A DNA stretch of 64,000 nt from Xanthobacter tagetidis. GTDB taxonomy: Bacteria > Pseudomonadota > Alphaproteobacteria > Rhizobiales > Xanthobacteraceae. A program made the position numbers and the translations under genes. Position 1 is the stretch's first letter, and every line of letters starts with the position of its first letter. Shown in pieces: positions 24,448 to 32,527 of this stretch. The stretch covers positions 1 through 64,000 of the forward strand of contig NZ_RCTF01000005.1 in the NCBI RefSeq assembly GCF_003667445.1, read 5' to 3'. The notes beneath the pieces were generated by a model. That model had not been told where the DNA came from, did no database searches, and saw only the letters and a program-made list of their open reading frames with translations.

Positions 24448-25620
24448 TCAGCCGAGCAGGATGCCGATGTGCTCGGGCTTGATGGCCTTGTAGCCCCACG
24501 CCAGACGCACATGGTAGACGGTCTGCAGGAACTGCTTGTACATCGCGACCTCGAACGCGAGGCCGGTCCGCTCGTCCACCAGCGTGGTGATGTCGCTCGC
24601 GGAGTCGCCGCCCTGCGGGAGCGCGGGGGCGCGGGTCGCCAGCACGACCGCCGAGCGCGCGAACGCGACGTTGGCCGTGTAGTTGGCGAGGTCCGCCACC
24701 TCCGCATTGTTCGCCGCCGCCACCAGCAGGCCAGGCGCGTTCAGGACGATGTCCTTGTCGCCGGACGAGGCCGAGCCGGTACCGATGATGTACTTGTTGG
24801 TGTCGCCCGCCACCACGAACAGATCGCCGGCGACGTGGGTGCCGGAGCCGGTGTCGATGTGGATGGTGGTGTCGCCGACCGCGTAGCCATCCGGCGAAGC
24901 CCGGTCGATGAGGTAGTTCGGCGACGCCGCGGCGGTGCCCTTGGTGTGGCGGCCGACCGCGTGCGAATGGCGAATCGCCATGTTCATGATGCGGTCGGTC
25001 ATGCCGTTCCGCAGCATGTCGTCAGAGCCCGCCTCGTTCACCTTGAACAGGCCCGACTGCTTGCCGCGCAGGTTGCCCATGGCGCTGTGACCCAGGACGA
25101 GCTGGATATCGTTCGTGGGGGCGCCGTTCTCCTCCAGGATGCGGAGGGTGCCCGAGAAGTCGGTCAGATCCGCCGCGGTCGCGAAGGGGGTGGTGCCGGC
25201 GGTGCCGTAGGCGCGGGAGGCGCGGCGGTAGGTTTCGAGCCAGAGGTCGTACTCGATCTCGTTCACCGCAGCGCGCATCGCCTGATAAAAGCGATCCGCC
25301 TGAATGCTGGAGAACGTGCCGGCGTTGATCAGCCCGCGGGTCTGCTCGCCGTTCCAGCGCACCGGCCAGTGCTTGGACTTGGAGATGGTCACGGCGACAT
25401 TGTCGACGGTCGTATCACCGGTATCCGGGGCGTTCACGCCGGGAGTGTTGTCGGCGCCCTCGATGGCGGTCGTCACGGGGACGAGCACCTCCTGATTGAG
25501 GGCTGCGCGCTCGACGCCGGAGCTACGGGAAACCGCCGGAATGAAGCCGGTGAGTTCCCGCGACACGACATCGAGGGCTTCGTACATGTCGGGGATGAGG
25601 TCGGTCAGGGTGCTTGCCAT
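24448..25620 (-). CDS. Major capsid protein, P22 coat (gp5)-like
   Basis: 390 residues: MASTLTDLIPDMYEALDVVS, FIPAVSRSSGVERAALNQEV, SKHWPVRWNGEQTRGLINAG, FYQAMRAAVNEIEYDLWLE, AFEVAMYKQFLQTVYHVRLA. These are the marks of the P22 coat family (HK97 fold), used in alphaproteobacterial phages with DUF4055 portals. A scaffold gene lies directly upstream, as this family requires. Confidence 0.88.
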   Translation of the reverse strand: MASTLTDLIPDMYEALDVVSRELTGFIPAVSRSSGVERAALNQEVLVPVTTAIEGADNTPGVNAPDTGDTTVDNVAVTISKSKHWPVRWNGEQTRGLINAGTFSSIQADRFYQAMRAAVNEIEYDLWLETYRRASRAYGTAGTTPFATAADLTDFSGTLRILEENGAPTNDIQLVLGHSAMGNLRGKQSGLFKVNEAGSDDMLRNGMTDRIMNMAIRHSHAVGRHTKGTAAASPNYLIDRASPDGYAVGDTTIHIDTGSGTHVAGDLFVVAGDTNKYIIGTGSASSGDKDIVLNAPGLLVAAANNAEVADLANYTANVAFARSAVVLATRAPALPQGGDSASDITTLVDERTGLAFEVAMYKQFLQTVYHVRLAWGYKAIKPEHIGILLG

Positions 25621-25702
25621 GGTATTTTACTCCGGAATGGAAGATTTCGCTTGCTGGGCCATCCAGCCCGTGCGCCACCGCCCATCCGGGCGTTCGGCAA
25701 TC

Positions 25703-25725
25703 CTCGTCGACGATCAGTCGACGAG
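25703..25725 (-). promoter_or_regulatory. Perfect hairpin around the scaffold stop codon
   Basis: CTCGTCGAC and GTCGACGAG form a 9-bp perfect stem with a 5-base loop. The TGA stop of the scaffold gene falls in the loop/stem junction (25714-25716). No U-run follows. It may set the scaffold-to-coat ratio through mRNA stability or attenuation. Confidence 0.45.
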
Positions 25726-26508
25726 CTTCACGCCTTCCCTGATCCGCGCCTGCCGGTCGGCAGGGGGCAGAGATTCGAATTCCTTGCGGGAGATGGACTT
25801 GCCACCACCGCCGGCGCCGCCGTTGGGCTTGGCGCCGGAGCCGGTGCCGGAGCCCTTCAGGATGGAGTCGCGGTTGGCATAGCCGTCGACCATGCTCTCC
25901 AGCGCCTCATCGAAATCGGCGATCTCGCCGGCCTTCGTGCGGGAGTAGATCGGCTGGCCGTCGGCCGCGTAGCCGACCACCTTGCCGTTCTCCACCTTGA
26001 ACCGGGAGCCGAACATCGCCTGGAGCATGTCGGCGGGGACCGCGGCCTTCTCGGTGACGAACTTCGAGCGCGTGAAGGCGCCGCCCACCTTCTCGCCGAA
26101 GAGGTCCGCCATGAGCTTGTCGCGCTCGCTGGTGAGCGTGTTGATCTGTTCGTTGGCCGCCTTGGCCGCGGCCGCGACCTGGTCCTCGGCGGCCTTCTTC
26201 GCCGCGGCCTTGATCTCCTCCACCTTGCCGGCGGTGACGAGCTGCCCGGCGTCGAGGTTCTTCACGGTCTCCAGCGCCTTCAGCGCGGCGGCGGCGTCCT
26301 CGATGCCATCGAAGCCCTTCAGCTTCGCCTCGGCGGCCTCCTTCGCCTCGCGGTGGCCCTTGGCCTCGCCGTTCAGGCGGGAGATGGTCGCGACGGAGTG
26401 CGGCGCGTCGAAGGGCGTCTCCTTGCCGTCGTCGCCGACATAGACGGGCTTGCCGTCCTGCACCTCGGCATAGGTCTTGCCGTCCACGGTCACGGTCTTG
26501 AGCTTCAT
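25714..26508 (-). CDS. Capsid scaffold protein (DUF6651-like)
   Basis: 264 residues. Beta start (MKLKTVTVDGKTYAEVQDGK), a long charged coiled coil (residues about 50-140, AEAKLKGFDGIEDAAAALK, EEIKAAAKKAAEDQVAAAAK), a middle part AMFGSRFKVENGKVVGYAAD and a Gly-rich C-terminus before SISRKEFESLPPADRQ. Composition and place directly before the coat gene indicate scaffold. Confidence 0.8.
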   Translation of the reverse strand: MKLKTVTVDGKTYAEVQDGKPVYVGDDGKETPFDAPHSVATISRLNGEAKGHREAKEAAEAKLKGFDGIEDAAAALKALETVKNLDAGQLVTAGKVEEIKAAAKKAAEDQVAAAAKAANEQINTLTSERDKLMADLFGEKVGGAFTRSKFVTEKAAVPADMLQAMFGSRFKVENGKVVGYAADGQPIYSRTKAGEIADFDEALESMVDGYANRDSILKGSGTGSGAKPNGGAGGGGKSISRKEFESLPPADRQARIREGVKLVD

Positions 26509-26590
26509 GGTGTCCTCTGGGCATCCGCCCGTCTGGTGGTCATCCGACCGGGGCGCCCGTCTGCATCCGCATCGGGGCAGTGAGCGGGGA

Positions 26591-27133
26591 TCAGGCTCCC
26601 GCGAGCCATTGCGGCGTCGGTGCGCCGAGCAATTTCATGGTGAAGCCGCTCATCGAGCGGACCTTGTCCGCGATGGCGGGCCGGGCCTCTTGCCAGCCCT
26701 TCACGAATCCATCCCGCGCCGTCCAAGGCTTCGGGTCGAAGAAGTGGGCGCCGCCGGTGGAAAGCGGGATGCCCGCGATCACCACCCGCTCCGCTCCAGC
26801 GTCCAGCGCGACCTTCACGCCGAACAGGCCGGAAGAGCCTGAAGAGGTCTGGCCAGGAAGCCGGTACTCCACCTGCCGATCCGCGCCGGGTTCGTCCTTG
26901 CCGGTGACGTGGCACAGGTGCTCATCAGCTCGCGGGAAGCCGCGGCGTGCACGCTCGGCGCGCCAGGCGGGGAGCTTGTCCGGGTGCAGAGAGCACCAGA
27001 CGTTCACCGGGCCGGGCCATGAGGCGCCGACATCGTTCACCGCGACGATGAGCCCAGGTTCGAAAAGGTCCAGCGCGCGCGCCACGTCATCCCAGACGCA
27101 GGCGGCGCCGCCGATGACGATCGCGGTCAGCAC
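26591..27133 (-). CDS. DUF115-like Rossmann protein of the glycan cassette
   Basis: 180 residues from a GTG overlapping the end of the FkbM gene. The start TAIVIGGAACVWDDVARAL, then GLIVAVNDVGASWPGPVNVW, resembles DUF115/6-hydroxymethylpterin pyrophosphokinase-like proteins found with flagellin glycosylation genes. RVVIAGIPLSTGGAHFFDP and WQEARPAIADKVRSMSG complete the fold. Probably a sugar transferase-type enzyme acting with the next two genes. Confidence 0.65.
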   Translation of the reverse strand: MLTAIVIGGAACVWDDVARALDLFEPGLIVAVNDVGASWPGPVNVWCSLHPDKLPAWRAERARRGFPRADEHLCHVTGKDEPGADRQVEYRLPGQTSSGSSGLFGVKVALDAGAERVVIAGIPLSTGGAHFFDPKPWTARDGFVKGWQEARPAIADKVRSMSGFTMKLLGAPTPQWLAGA

Positions 27134-27735
27134 GCGAGGATCACGTCCTTCCGCACCCGGTCCTTCACCTCGTAGCCGAGGCCCAGACCGAGCACCCACG
27201 ATTCGCAGGCGCCGCGCGGGATGCCGAAATACCGCTCGGAAAGGCCCTTCTCCTCGAACATGATGACCGGCCGGAAGCGGCGGATCGTGTCCTCGGCCCC
27301 CTGAAGCGCGAAGGGCTCATATCCCTCCACATCGAGGCAGATGAGGTCGCAGGCGTGGAGCTCCATCGCGTCGATGGTGATGACCGGCGTGTCTCCGCCC
27401 TCGCGGACGTAGTGGGCTCCTGCGTTCCCCGTCACCGCCTCCATCGCCACCGCGCCGGGCTTGGCGCCAAAGCAGGCCCGGCGATGGTTCACGTTGGACG
27501 GCACGTTGCGCTGGAGGCATGCGTAGTTGTCCGCCATCGGCTCCGCCGTCTCGACGTGGGCGAAGGTGCGCGCGAGGTGCGCCGCCCACACGCCAACGTT
27601 CCCGCCGGCCTGGATCGCCACCGCGTGGCCGCGGCAGAAGCTGACCGCACGGTCCACGTCGGGAAGCTCCTGGTGGATGACCCGCCAGCACCAGTCGTCG
27701 GAGGACGGCCACCAGAAGCCGTTGCGCTCGATCAT
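27127..27735 (-). CDS. FkbM family methyltransferase
   Basis: 202 residues from MIERNGFWWPSSDDW; the ATG overlaps the glycosyltransferase stop (ATGA). SAM-binding motif AIQAGGNVGVWAAHLARTF, then HVETAEPMADNYACLQRNV, TIDAMELHACDLICLDVEGY and VIMFEEKG are FkbM features. FkbM enzymes O-methylate sugars or small molecules. Placed between a glycosyltransferase and a DUF115-like gene in the head operon, so it may methylate a glycan on the virion. Confidence 0.85.
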   Translation of the reverse strand: MIERNGFWWPSSDDWCWRVIHQELPDVDRAVSFCRGHAVAIQAGGNVGVWAAHLARTFAHVETAEPMADNYACLQRNVPSNVNHRRACFGAKPGAVAMEAVTGNAGAHYVREGGDTPVITIDAMELHACDLICLDVEGYEPFALQGAEDTIRRFRPVIMFEEKGLSERYFGIPRGACESWVLGLGLGYEVKDRVRKDVILAC

Positions 27736-28394
27736 GCCCATGCGTCGGGAACCCATCCTGTCTTGAGGTCGTCGGGCTTCGGCTTGCCGTGGAAAGCCAC
27801 CACTGCTGCATCCGCCGGCGGGCCGGCCTCGCATCGGTGGACCTTGTAGGAGGCCACGCTGCGCTCGCCGAAGAGGTCGCGGAACGTGTCGACCTTGTCC
27901 CCGGAGAGGCAGTCCTCGATGAAAGCCTGGTCGCCGATGCGCCCACCCGGAAGTGGGCCGTCGTAGCGCGCCATGATGCCGGCCGGGTCGGCTGCAAAGG
28001 CCCGGTAGAGCCGGGACCAGTCCCCGCTCCAGGCCATCGCCGTTGAGCACAGGAGGTGCGGCCGGTAGAACTCGTGGGCCATCGAGAAGCGGTGCGGGTG
28101 CGCCGCGATGGCGTCCAGCGAGCCGACGACGACCGTATCCAGGTCGAGATAGAGCGTTCGTCCGGTCAGACCCGCCGCTGGTGCCCAGAGGCACATCTTC
28201 GCCCACCAGCCGGGCCAATCCTCGGGAAGCGGGATCGCCTCGATGCCAGCGGCTTCCACCTCCCGAGGTGTATCCGTGAGGCAGACGAAGCGATGGGGCG
28301 CCGTCAGGTGGCGGGCGACGCCGTTGCGCAGCTTCTCCGCCCAGGACGCGTCATAGCGGCCGCCGGAGCGCAGGACGCAGGCGACCGTGATCAT
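27732..28394 (-). CDS. Glycosyltransferase with DxD motif
   Basis: 220 residues. VACVLRSGGRYDASWAEKLR at the start, RFVCLTDTPREVE, TLYLDLDTVVVGSLDAI (DxD metal/nucleotide-sugar site near residue 83), RIGDQAFIEDCL and VVAFHGKPKPDDL at the end: a GT-A fold like GT8 and phage relatives. ATGA overlap with portal, so it is translated with the head genes. Substrate unknown. Confidence 0.82.
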   Translation of the reverse strand: MITVACVLRSGGRYDASWAEKLRNGVARHLTAPHRFVCLTDTPREVEAAGIEAIPLPEDWPGWWAKMCLWAPAAGLTGRTLYLDLDTVVVGSLDAIAAHPHRFSMAHEFYRPHLLCSTAMAWSGDWSRLYRAFAADPAGIMARYDGPLPGGRIGDQAFIEDCLSGDKVDTFRDLFGERSVASYKVHRCEAGPPADAAVVAFHGKPKPDDLKTGWVPDAWA

Positions 28395-29863
28395 GCGGCC
28401 GGCGGGACGACGGGCTGCCCGGTGATCGGGTCGATGATGATCTCCGGAACCGGCGCCTCGCCCTCGCTGGCGATGGCCTCCTCTTCCGCGTCCGCGTCAT
28501 GGTCCTGCGGCAGCACGCCGAAGCGCTTCAGGCCGCCCCAATAGGTCCGCTGTGAGATGTCCTTGCGCTCGCGGGCCTTGTTGAGGGCGTCCAGCGGCGC
28601 CTGGGCGAACGGCTCCACCGCGAAGTCGGTGTCGACGATCACCTCGACGGTGGGCTCTTCCTTCAGCCACTCCGCCGTGAAGACGAACGCCTGCTCCAGC
28701 ACGTCCTTCAGGCCGAGCGCCCAGCATTCCACGGCGGAGTGCGCCTTGGCTGCCTCGACGGAGGTCGTGGTGGCAGTGACGTTGCCGCTCTTGGGCGTGA
28801 GGGGCTGCATCCCGAGCCGCTTCATGTCGGCGATGATGCCCTCGATGTCCTCGCGGATTTCCTTGATGTTGGCCGCGTTCGGCTGGATGAAATCGAAGTC
28901 GGTCTCCGCTCCATTTTCGCCCGGCGGGGCGAAGACGACGCACTTCGGGCCGACCGAAACAGTGCCCTCGGTCGGCTTCTTGAAGCCCTTGCCCTTGAGC
29001 ATCGGGGAGCCCGCGAAGGTGAGGATCTCTTCCTTTCGGCTCATCGACTGATACAGCTCGATCTGCATCTGAGCGAGGTCGATCAGCGGGGGCTGGACCA
29101 TCTGCTCGCCGTGGCGCTCGCCGGTCCAGAAGAGGGCGAGCGGAATGGTCGTCTTCTCGCCGCGCCTGATGAAGCCGCGGCGCTCCTCTCCCCAGGTCTC
29201 CTTGCCGTCGGCGCCCTTCACCTTGCGCCAGAGCACCCATTCGGGAACGGTGCCAGGCGCGGCGTTGAACTCGCGCACCCGCTCGACCGTCTTCTCGCCG
29301 TACCCGTCGCGCTCAATCGAGTTCTCCCGCAGCCGAAGGTGGACCACAGCTTCCTTGCCGTCGACCATTCCGATGTAGAGGGCGAGAATGTCCGTCGCGG
29401 CAACCGTCACCCAATAGGGCCGGGCGCCGGCGCGGCGTTCGTCCGCCCGCGTGGCCTGCGGGTCCATCTCGGGGAAGTCCACGAGGATCGCGTGCATGCC
29501 GCGCTGGATTCCGCCCTTGAACACCTCGCGGGAGAAGGCGGTCAGGTTGGAGCCGCGCGCATCAACGTCCTCGGCGATGTCCTTGATGCTCTGGCTCGCG
29601 CCCTCGGCCAGGGCGACCTCATTGTCAAACGGCTTGGACGCGAGGTTGCGCAGGGCGTCGGCGAACTCCGGCCGCCAGGGCGAGACGGCCAGGCGCCGCT
29701 TGTATTCCTCGTGCGTCTCCTCTTCGAACCGCGGCAGGTACTTCTCGCCGCAGGCGCGGATCCGGCGCGCGCCCGCCATGATGTCGTCGATGAGGCACCA
29801 GTCCTCGCGCATCGCCTCGTAGGCGCTGGACGGCGAGCCCTGGTTCTTCTTCTGCTCGGCCAT
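28391..29863 (-). CDS. Portal protein (DUF4055)
   Basis: 490 residues from MAEQKKNQGSPSSAYEAMRE. DUF4055 motifs: EKYLPRFEEETHEEYKRRLA, PYWVTVAATDILALYIGMVD, FWTGERHGEQMVQPPLIDLA, LYQSMSRKEEILTFAGSPML, TATTTSVEAAKAHSAVECWA. The start overlaps the terminase stop (TGATG). It forms the dodecameric DNA entry ring. Confidence 0.9.
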   Translation of the reverse strand: MAEQKKNQGSPSSAYEAMREDWCLIDDIMAGARRIRACGEKYLPRFEEETHEEYKRRLAVSPWRPEFADALRNLASKPFDNEVALAEGASQSIKDIAEDVDARGSNLTAFSREVFKGGIQRGMHAILVDFPEMDPQATRADERRAGARPYWVTVAATDILALYIGMVDGKEAVVHLRLRENSIERDGYGEKTVERVREFNAAPGTVPEWVLWRKVKGADGKETWGEERRGFIRRGEKTTIPLALFWTGERHGEQMVQPPLIDLAQMQIELYQSMSRKEEILTFAGSPMLKGKGFKKPTEGTVSVGPKCVVFAPPGENGAETDFDFIQPNAANIKEIREDIEGIIADMKRLGMQPLTPKSGNVTATTTSVEAAKAHSAVECWALGLKDVLEQAFVFTAEWLKEEPTVEVIVDTDFAVEPFAQAPLDALNKARERKDISQRTYWGGLKRFGVLPQDHDADAEEEAIASEGEAPVPEIIIDPITGQPVVPPAA

Positions 29864-31215
29864 CAGCGCCTCATGATCTGCCTGCCGACCTGAAGCGTCG
29901 GCGCCTCGTCCTTGAGCATCAGCTCGGTCAGCGCCCATACCGCGGCGTCCACCCGATCGGGGGAGCCTTCACCCACATAGCCATCGGCGGTGAACCCGGT
30001 CATCTGGTCTTCGAGGTCGGACATCGCGGCCAGGTGCTTCACCCGGCCCTGCTCGTAGAGCGCCGCCACAGGCTCAGCCCGGGCGACCTTGCCCCGGCTC
30101 GCCGTCACCTCGCGATAAGACGCGGTGGGGTCCACCGTCCGGATGACGTGCTCCACCATGGCGCCGCCAAAGTTGCGCTCGGCCACGATCCTGTCCGCCT
30201 TGAACTCGCGATAGGCCGCCGTCGCCCGCCGGCCCCATCCGTCCGGCGAGAGCTTGCACGTTCTGTCCGCGAGGACATAGGCGAGCCCGTCGACGCCCTT
30301 GCCGGCGACCACAATGCCGACGCTGTCGCCACGATCCTCTTGACCCTTGGTGCCAGAAGGATCGATTGCGACCACCACCCGCTGCATGTCCGGGACGGCG
30401 CTGACCCGCGCGGCCTCCAGCATGGCCGCGGTCCACAGCGCGCCGGGCACGTCGTCGAGCATCTCGGCGTTCAACTCCTGCCGGCCTAGCCGCGTGCCCT
30501 CGTATTTCTCCTTGACCGCCTGAAGGAACTCCGGCGCGAGATTGCCGGCGTTGTCGAAGGTCGACCCCCTGGTGATGACTGTTCGGGTATCCGCAATGAT
30601 CTTGCGCAGTGCCGCCTTAGGCTTCGGCGTCGTCGTGATGCAGGTGCGCGGCCGCGACCCGAGGCGCAGGCCGAACATCGCCATGTCCCATGTCTCGCTC
30701 AGGTGCTTCCAGGCGGCAAGCTCATCGCACCAGAGCCTGTCGTGCTGCGGCCCACGAAGACGCTCCGGCTCCTCGGCGGAGAACAGCGTGGCCATCGCTC
30801 CATTGGCCCATGTGAGCCGGCGCTTGGACGGCTCGTATTGCGGGCGCCCGAGAATCTCGCCCTTGTTTGTCCGGTCCCCCGCCCAGCACACCGCGAGGAG
30901 CCCGCTTTCTCCCTCGACCATCACGTCGCGCGCATCGGATGCCGTCGGCGCGATCAGGCCGAGGCGGGACGCGCCAGCCTTCAACTGCTCTCGCACCCAC
31001 TCGGCGCCGGTCCTCGTCTTGCCGAAACCGCGCCCGGCAAGAATGAGCCATATGAGCCAGTCGCCGTCAGGCGGAAGCTGGTTCGGCCTCGCGACGAACT
31101 GCCAGTCGTGAAGGAGGGCTTGGCACTCTTTATCCGTCAGCCGAGCCAGGATCGCGTCCCGCTGGTGCGGGGGCAGGCTGGCGAGCGAGGAGAGATTGAA
31201 GCTTGCTTCTGGCAT
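29863..31215 (-). CDS. terL: Terminase large subunit
   Basis: 450 residues. Walker A LAGRGFGKTRTGAEWV (about 59-74), Walker B LWCDELAAW, coupling motif CITTTPKP and nuclease Asp residues in VVVAIDPSGTKGQEDRGDS and SPDRVDAAVWALTELM. Close to the COG5323 type shared with gene transfer agents. The ATG at 31215 lies 86 bp inside terS; a later start cannot be excluded. Confidence 0.92.
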   Translation of the reverse strand: MPEASFNLSSLASLPPHQRDAILARLTDKECQALLHDWQFVARPNQLPPDGDWLIWLILAGRGFGKTRTGAEWVREQLKAGASRLGLIAPTASDARDVMVEGESGLLAVCWAGDRTNKGEILGRPQYEPSKRRLTWANGAMATLFSAEEPERLRGPQHDRLWCDELAAWKHLSETWDMAMFGLRLGSRPRTCITTTPKPKAALRKIIADTRTVITRGSTFDNAGNLAPEFLQAVKEKYEGTRLGRQELNAEMLDDVPGALWTAAMLEAARVSAVPDMQRVVVAIDPSGTKGQEDRGDSVGIVVAGKGVDGLAYVLADRTCKLSPDGWGRRATAAYREFKADRIVAERNFGGAMVEHVIRTVDPTASYREVTASRGKVARAEPVAALYEQGRVKHLAAMSDLEDQMTGFTADGYVGEGSPDRVDAAVWALTELMLKDEAPTLQVGRQIMRR

Positions 31216-31573
31216 CCGTGACCGTGATCTCGCCCGAAACGTCCGCCTCGATCCGATCGATGAACAGCTTGTGGTATTTTCCGAGCAGCCCCCAGGCGCT
31301 CACGCGGGCCGCATGGGAGGCTCCGTCACCTTCCCGCGTCGCCTCCTTGTAGAGGCCGTCGATCACGTCCTGAGCGCTCACCTCGGCCTTCTGAATGCGT
31401 TTCTGAGCGCCTTCGGCCACAGCTTTTGCGATTACAGCATTTGACAACAGGCGCGTGCCCTCGCGGTTCGCCGTCTTGGCGCTATACCCCGCGCGGATCG
31501 CGGCCTGGGTCGCGTTGAGGTCGATCAGGTATTCGGCGACGAAACGGGCACGCTTCGGCGTGAGCTTGCTCAC
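31130..31573 (-). CDS. terS: Terminase small subunit
   Basis: 147 residues from a GTG overlapping the upstream stop (GTGA). KLTPKRARFVAEYLIDLNAT, QAAIRAGYSAKTANREGTRL and KAEVSAQDVIDGLYKEATRE are terminase_2 features (HTH followed by oligomerisation domain). It recognises cos/pac DNA. Confidence 0.88.
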   Translation of the reverse strand: MSKLTPKRARFVAEYLIDLNATQAAIRAGYSAKTANREGTRLLSNAVIAKAVAEGAQKRIQKAEVSAQDVIDGLYKEATREGDGASHAARVSAWGLLGKYHKLFIDRIEADVSGEITVTDARSKLQSLLARQPAPAPAGRDPGSADG

Positions 31574-31821
31574 TGCACCGTCTCCGGCTCTCCCAACTCG
31601 ACCGGGCTCCACATGCCGTCGCGCCACTCGACGACGGCGATCACGGCGTCCTCATGGTCGCCCGTGTCGTCGCCGTCCTTGTCGATCCAGCGGCGGATGT
31701 CGCCGTAGACGCCGTCGGAGCGCAGGAGCCATCCCTGGTCGAAGTTGCAGGCAACGACCTCGGCGAGGAGTTCACCCCGCGGGCTCTCGCCACTCGACCC
31801 GGCCGGAGGCGCTGAAGACAT
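31570..31821 (-). CDS. Hypothetical small late protein
   Basis: 83 residues from MSSAPPAGSSGESPRGELLA; AAGGGG 9 bases upstream decides this start over an ATG at 31839. Acidic beta-like core (VVACNFDQGWLLRSDGVYGD, AVIAVVEWRDGMWSPV). Family not recognised. GTGA overlap with terS. Confidence 0.55.
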   Translation of the reverse strand: MSSAPPAGSSGESPRGELLAEVVACNFDQGWLLRSDGVYGDIRRWIDKDGDDTGDHEDAVIAVVEWRDGMWSPVELGEPETVQ

Positions 31822-31969
31822 AGAGGTTGGCCCCTTCATGTGCGGCGAGAAGGCGGGCGTGGGGGAGCGCAGCCCGACGCGTTCGATAGGAGCGCACAGC
31901 GCGGCCGGCGCCGGATCGGCTGACCGACCAGAGGCGCCCGGCGGGCATGACGCGGATTGAACCCTTCAC
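31772..31969 (-). CDS. DUF2188-like small protein
   Basis: 65 residues from a GTG (31969) overlapping the stop of the tiny upstream gene. IRVMPAGRLWSVSRSGAGRA, SYRTRRAALPHARLLAAHEG and ANLYVFSASGRVEWRE match the short beta-hairpin/helix fold of DUF2188. Function unknown. Confidence 0.6.
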   Translation of the reverse strand: MKGSIRVMPAGRLWSVSRSGAGRAVRSYRTRRAALPHARLLAAHEGANLYVFSASGRVEWREPAG

Positions 31970-32061
31970 GTCGCCCCGGGCGGCTGGTGGAGCGCTGCTA
32001 TGAAGATCAGGATGCACAGATACAGGCCCGCGTTGAGGGCGAGATGGTCGAGGTCTGTCAT
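31966..32061 (-). CDS. Tiny membrane peptide, first gene of the late operon
   Basis: 31 residues: MTDLDHLALNAGLYLCILI, then FIAALHQPPGAT. One membrane helix. GTGA overlap with the DUF2188-like gene argues that it is translated. No family recognised. Confidence 0.5.
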   Translation of the reverse strand: MTDLDHLALNAGLYLCILIFIAALHQPPGAT

Positions 32062-32527
32062 GGGGCACCTCGCGCGGCCTTCAAGCCCGACTAGCGGGGG
32101 ACGGCTTCCGAGAGCCACCGCGGACCCGTGAGGGCGGAGCGCAGGCTTTCGCGCCCCATTGACCGCTTGCCCATGGCGGCAGTAGCGATGGGCTCACCTG
32201 GACGTGCCGCCCTTCTCTCGAAACTGCTTCGACGCGGGGGCCACGCGCGCGGCCGCGACATCGTGGGGGGCACCCTTCCCCGCGTCGAACTCGTGCGCGC
32301 CGGAGCGCGGAATAGTCCTGGACGCTCAACCCCCAGGCGGGCTGCAACGAGCACGATCTAGGCCCCCGCCGCCGTGAAAGAGGGAGCAAACCCGGCGGCA
32401 GGGGCCATGCGTCGATGAGGAGGCGACGCAAGAGCGATTCGTGGAGGTTGCCTAGAACGAATCACGAACTGAGTCCGAGTGTCAATAGGTGGTGCCGATT
32501 TTCCGCCGGGGCACCACATGCAGCGTG
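32062..32527 (-). other. Non-coding late leader, possible cos/pac and promoter region
   Basis: 466 bp without a convincing gene in either strand. On the minus strand, TTGACA (32485-32480) starts a possible promoter. Three GANTC sites follow, and the inverted repeat GATTCGT (32436-32442)/ACGAATC (32457-32463) contains GcrA-type motifs. CTCCCTCTTTCAC (32386-32374 read on the minus strand) resembles boxA of antitermination sites and recurs at 47667-47679. The cos or pac site is also expected near terS. Confidence 0.5.

Noticed and set aside
24004..26583. 859-codon open frame on the plus strand across coat and scaffold genes
   Set aside because: The minus strand carries clear coat, scaffold and auxiliary genes; the plus frame has biased composition and no recognisable motifs.
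3035..32061. Interpretation as a gene transfer agent cluster
   Set aside because: Terminase and chaperones resemble GTA genes, but int, att sites, cI/cro, replication genes and a P22-type coat show a true prophage.
32081..32431. Minus-strand frames of 87-116 codons in the late leader
   Set aside because: No Shine-Dalgarno, Arg/Pro/Ser-rich translations, and no coupling to neighbours.
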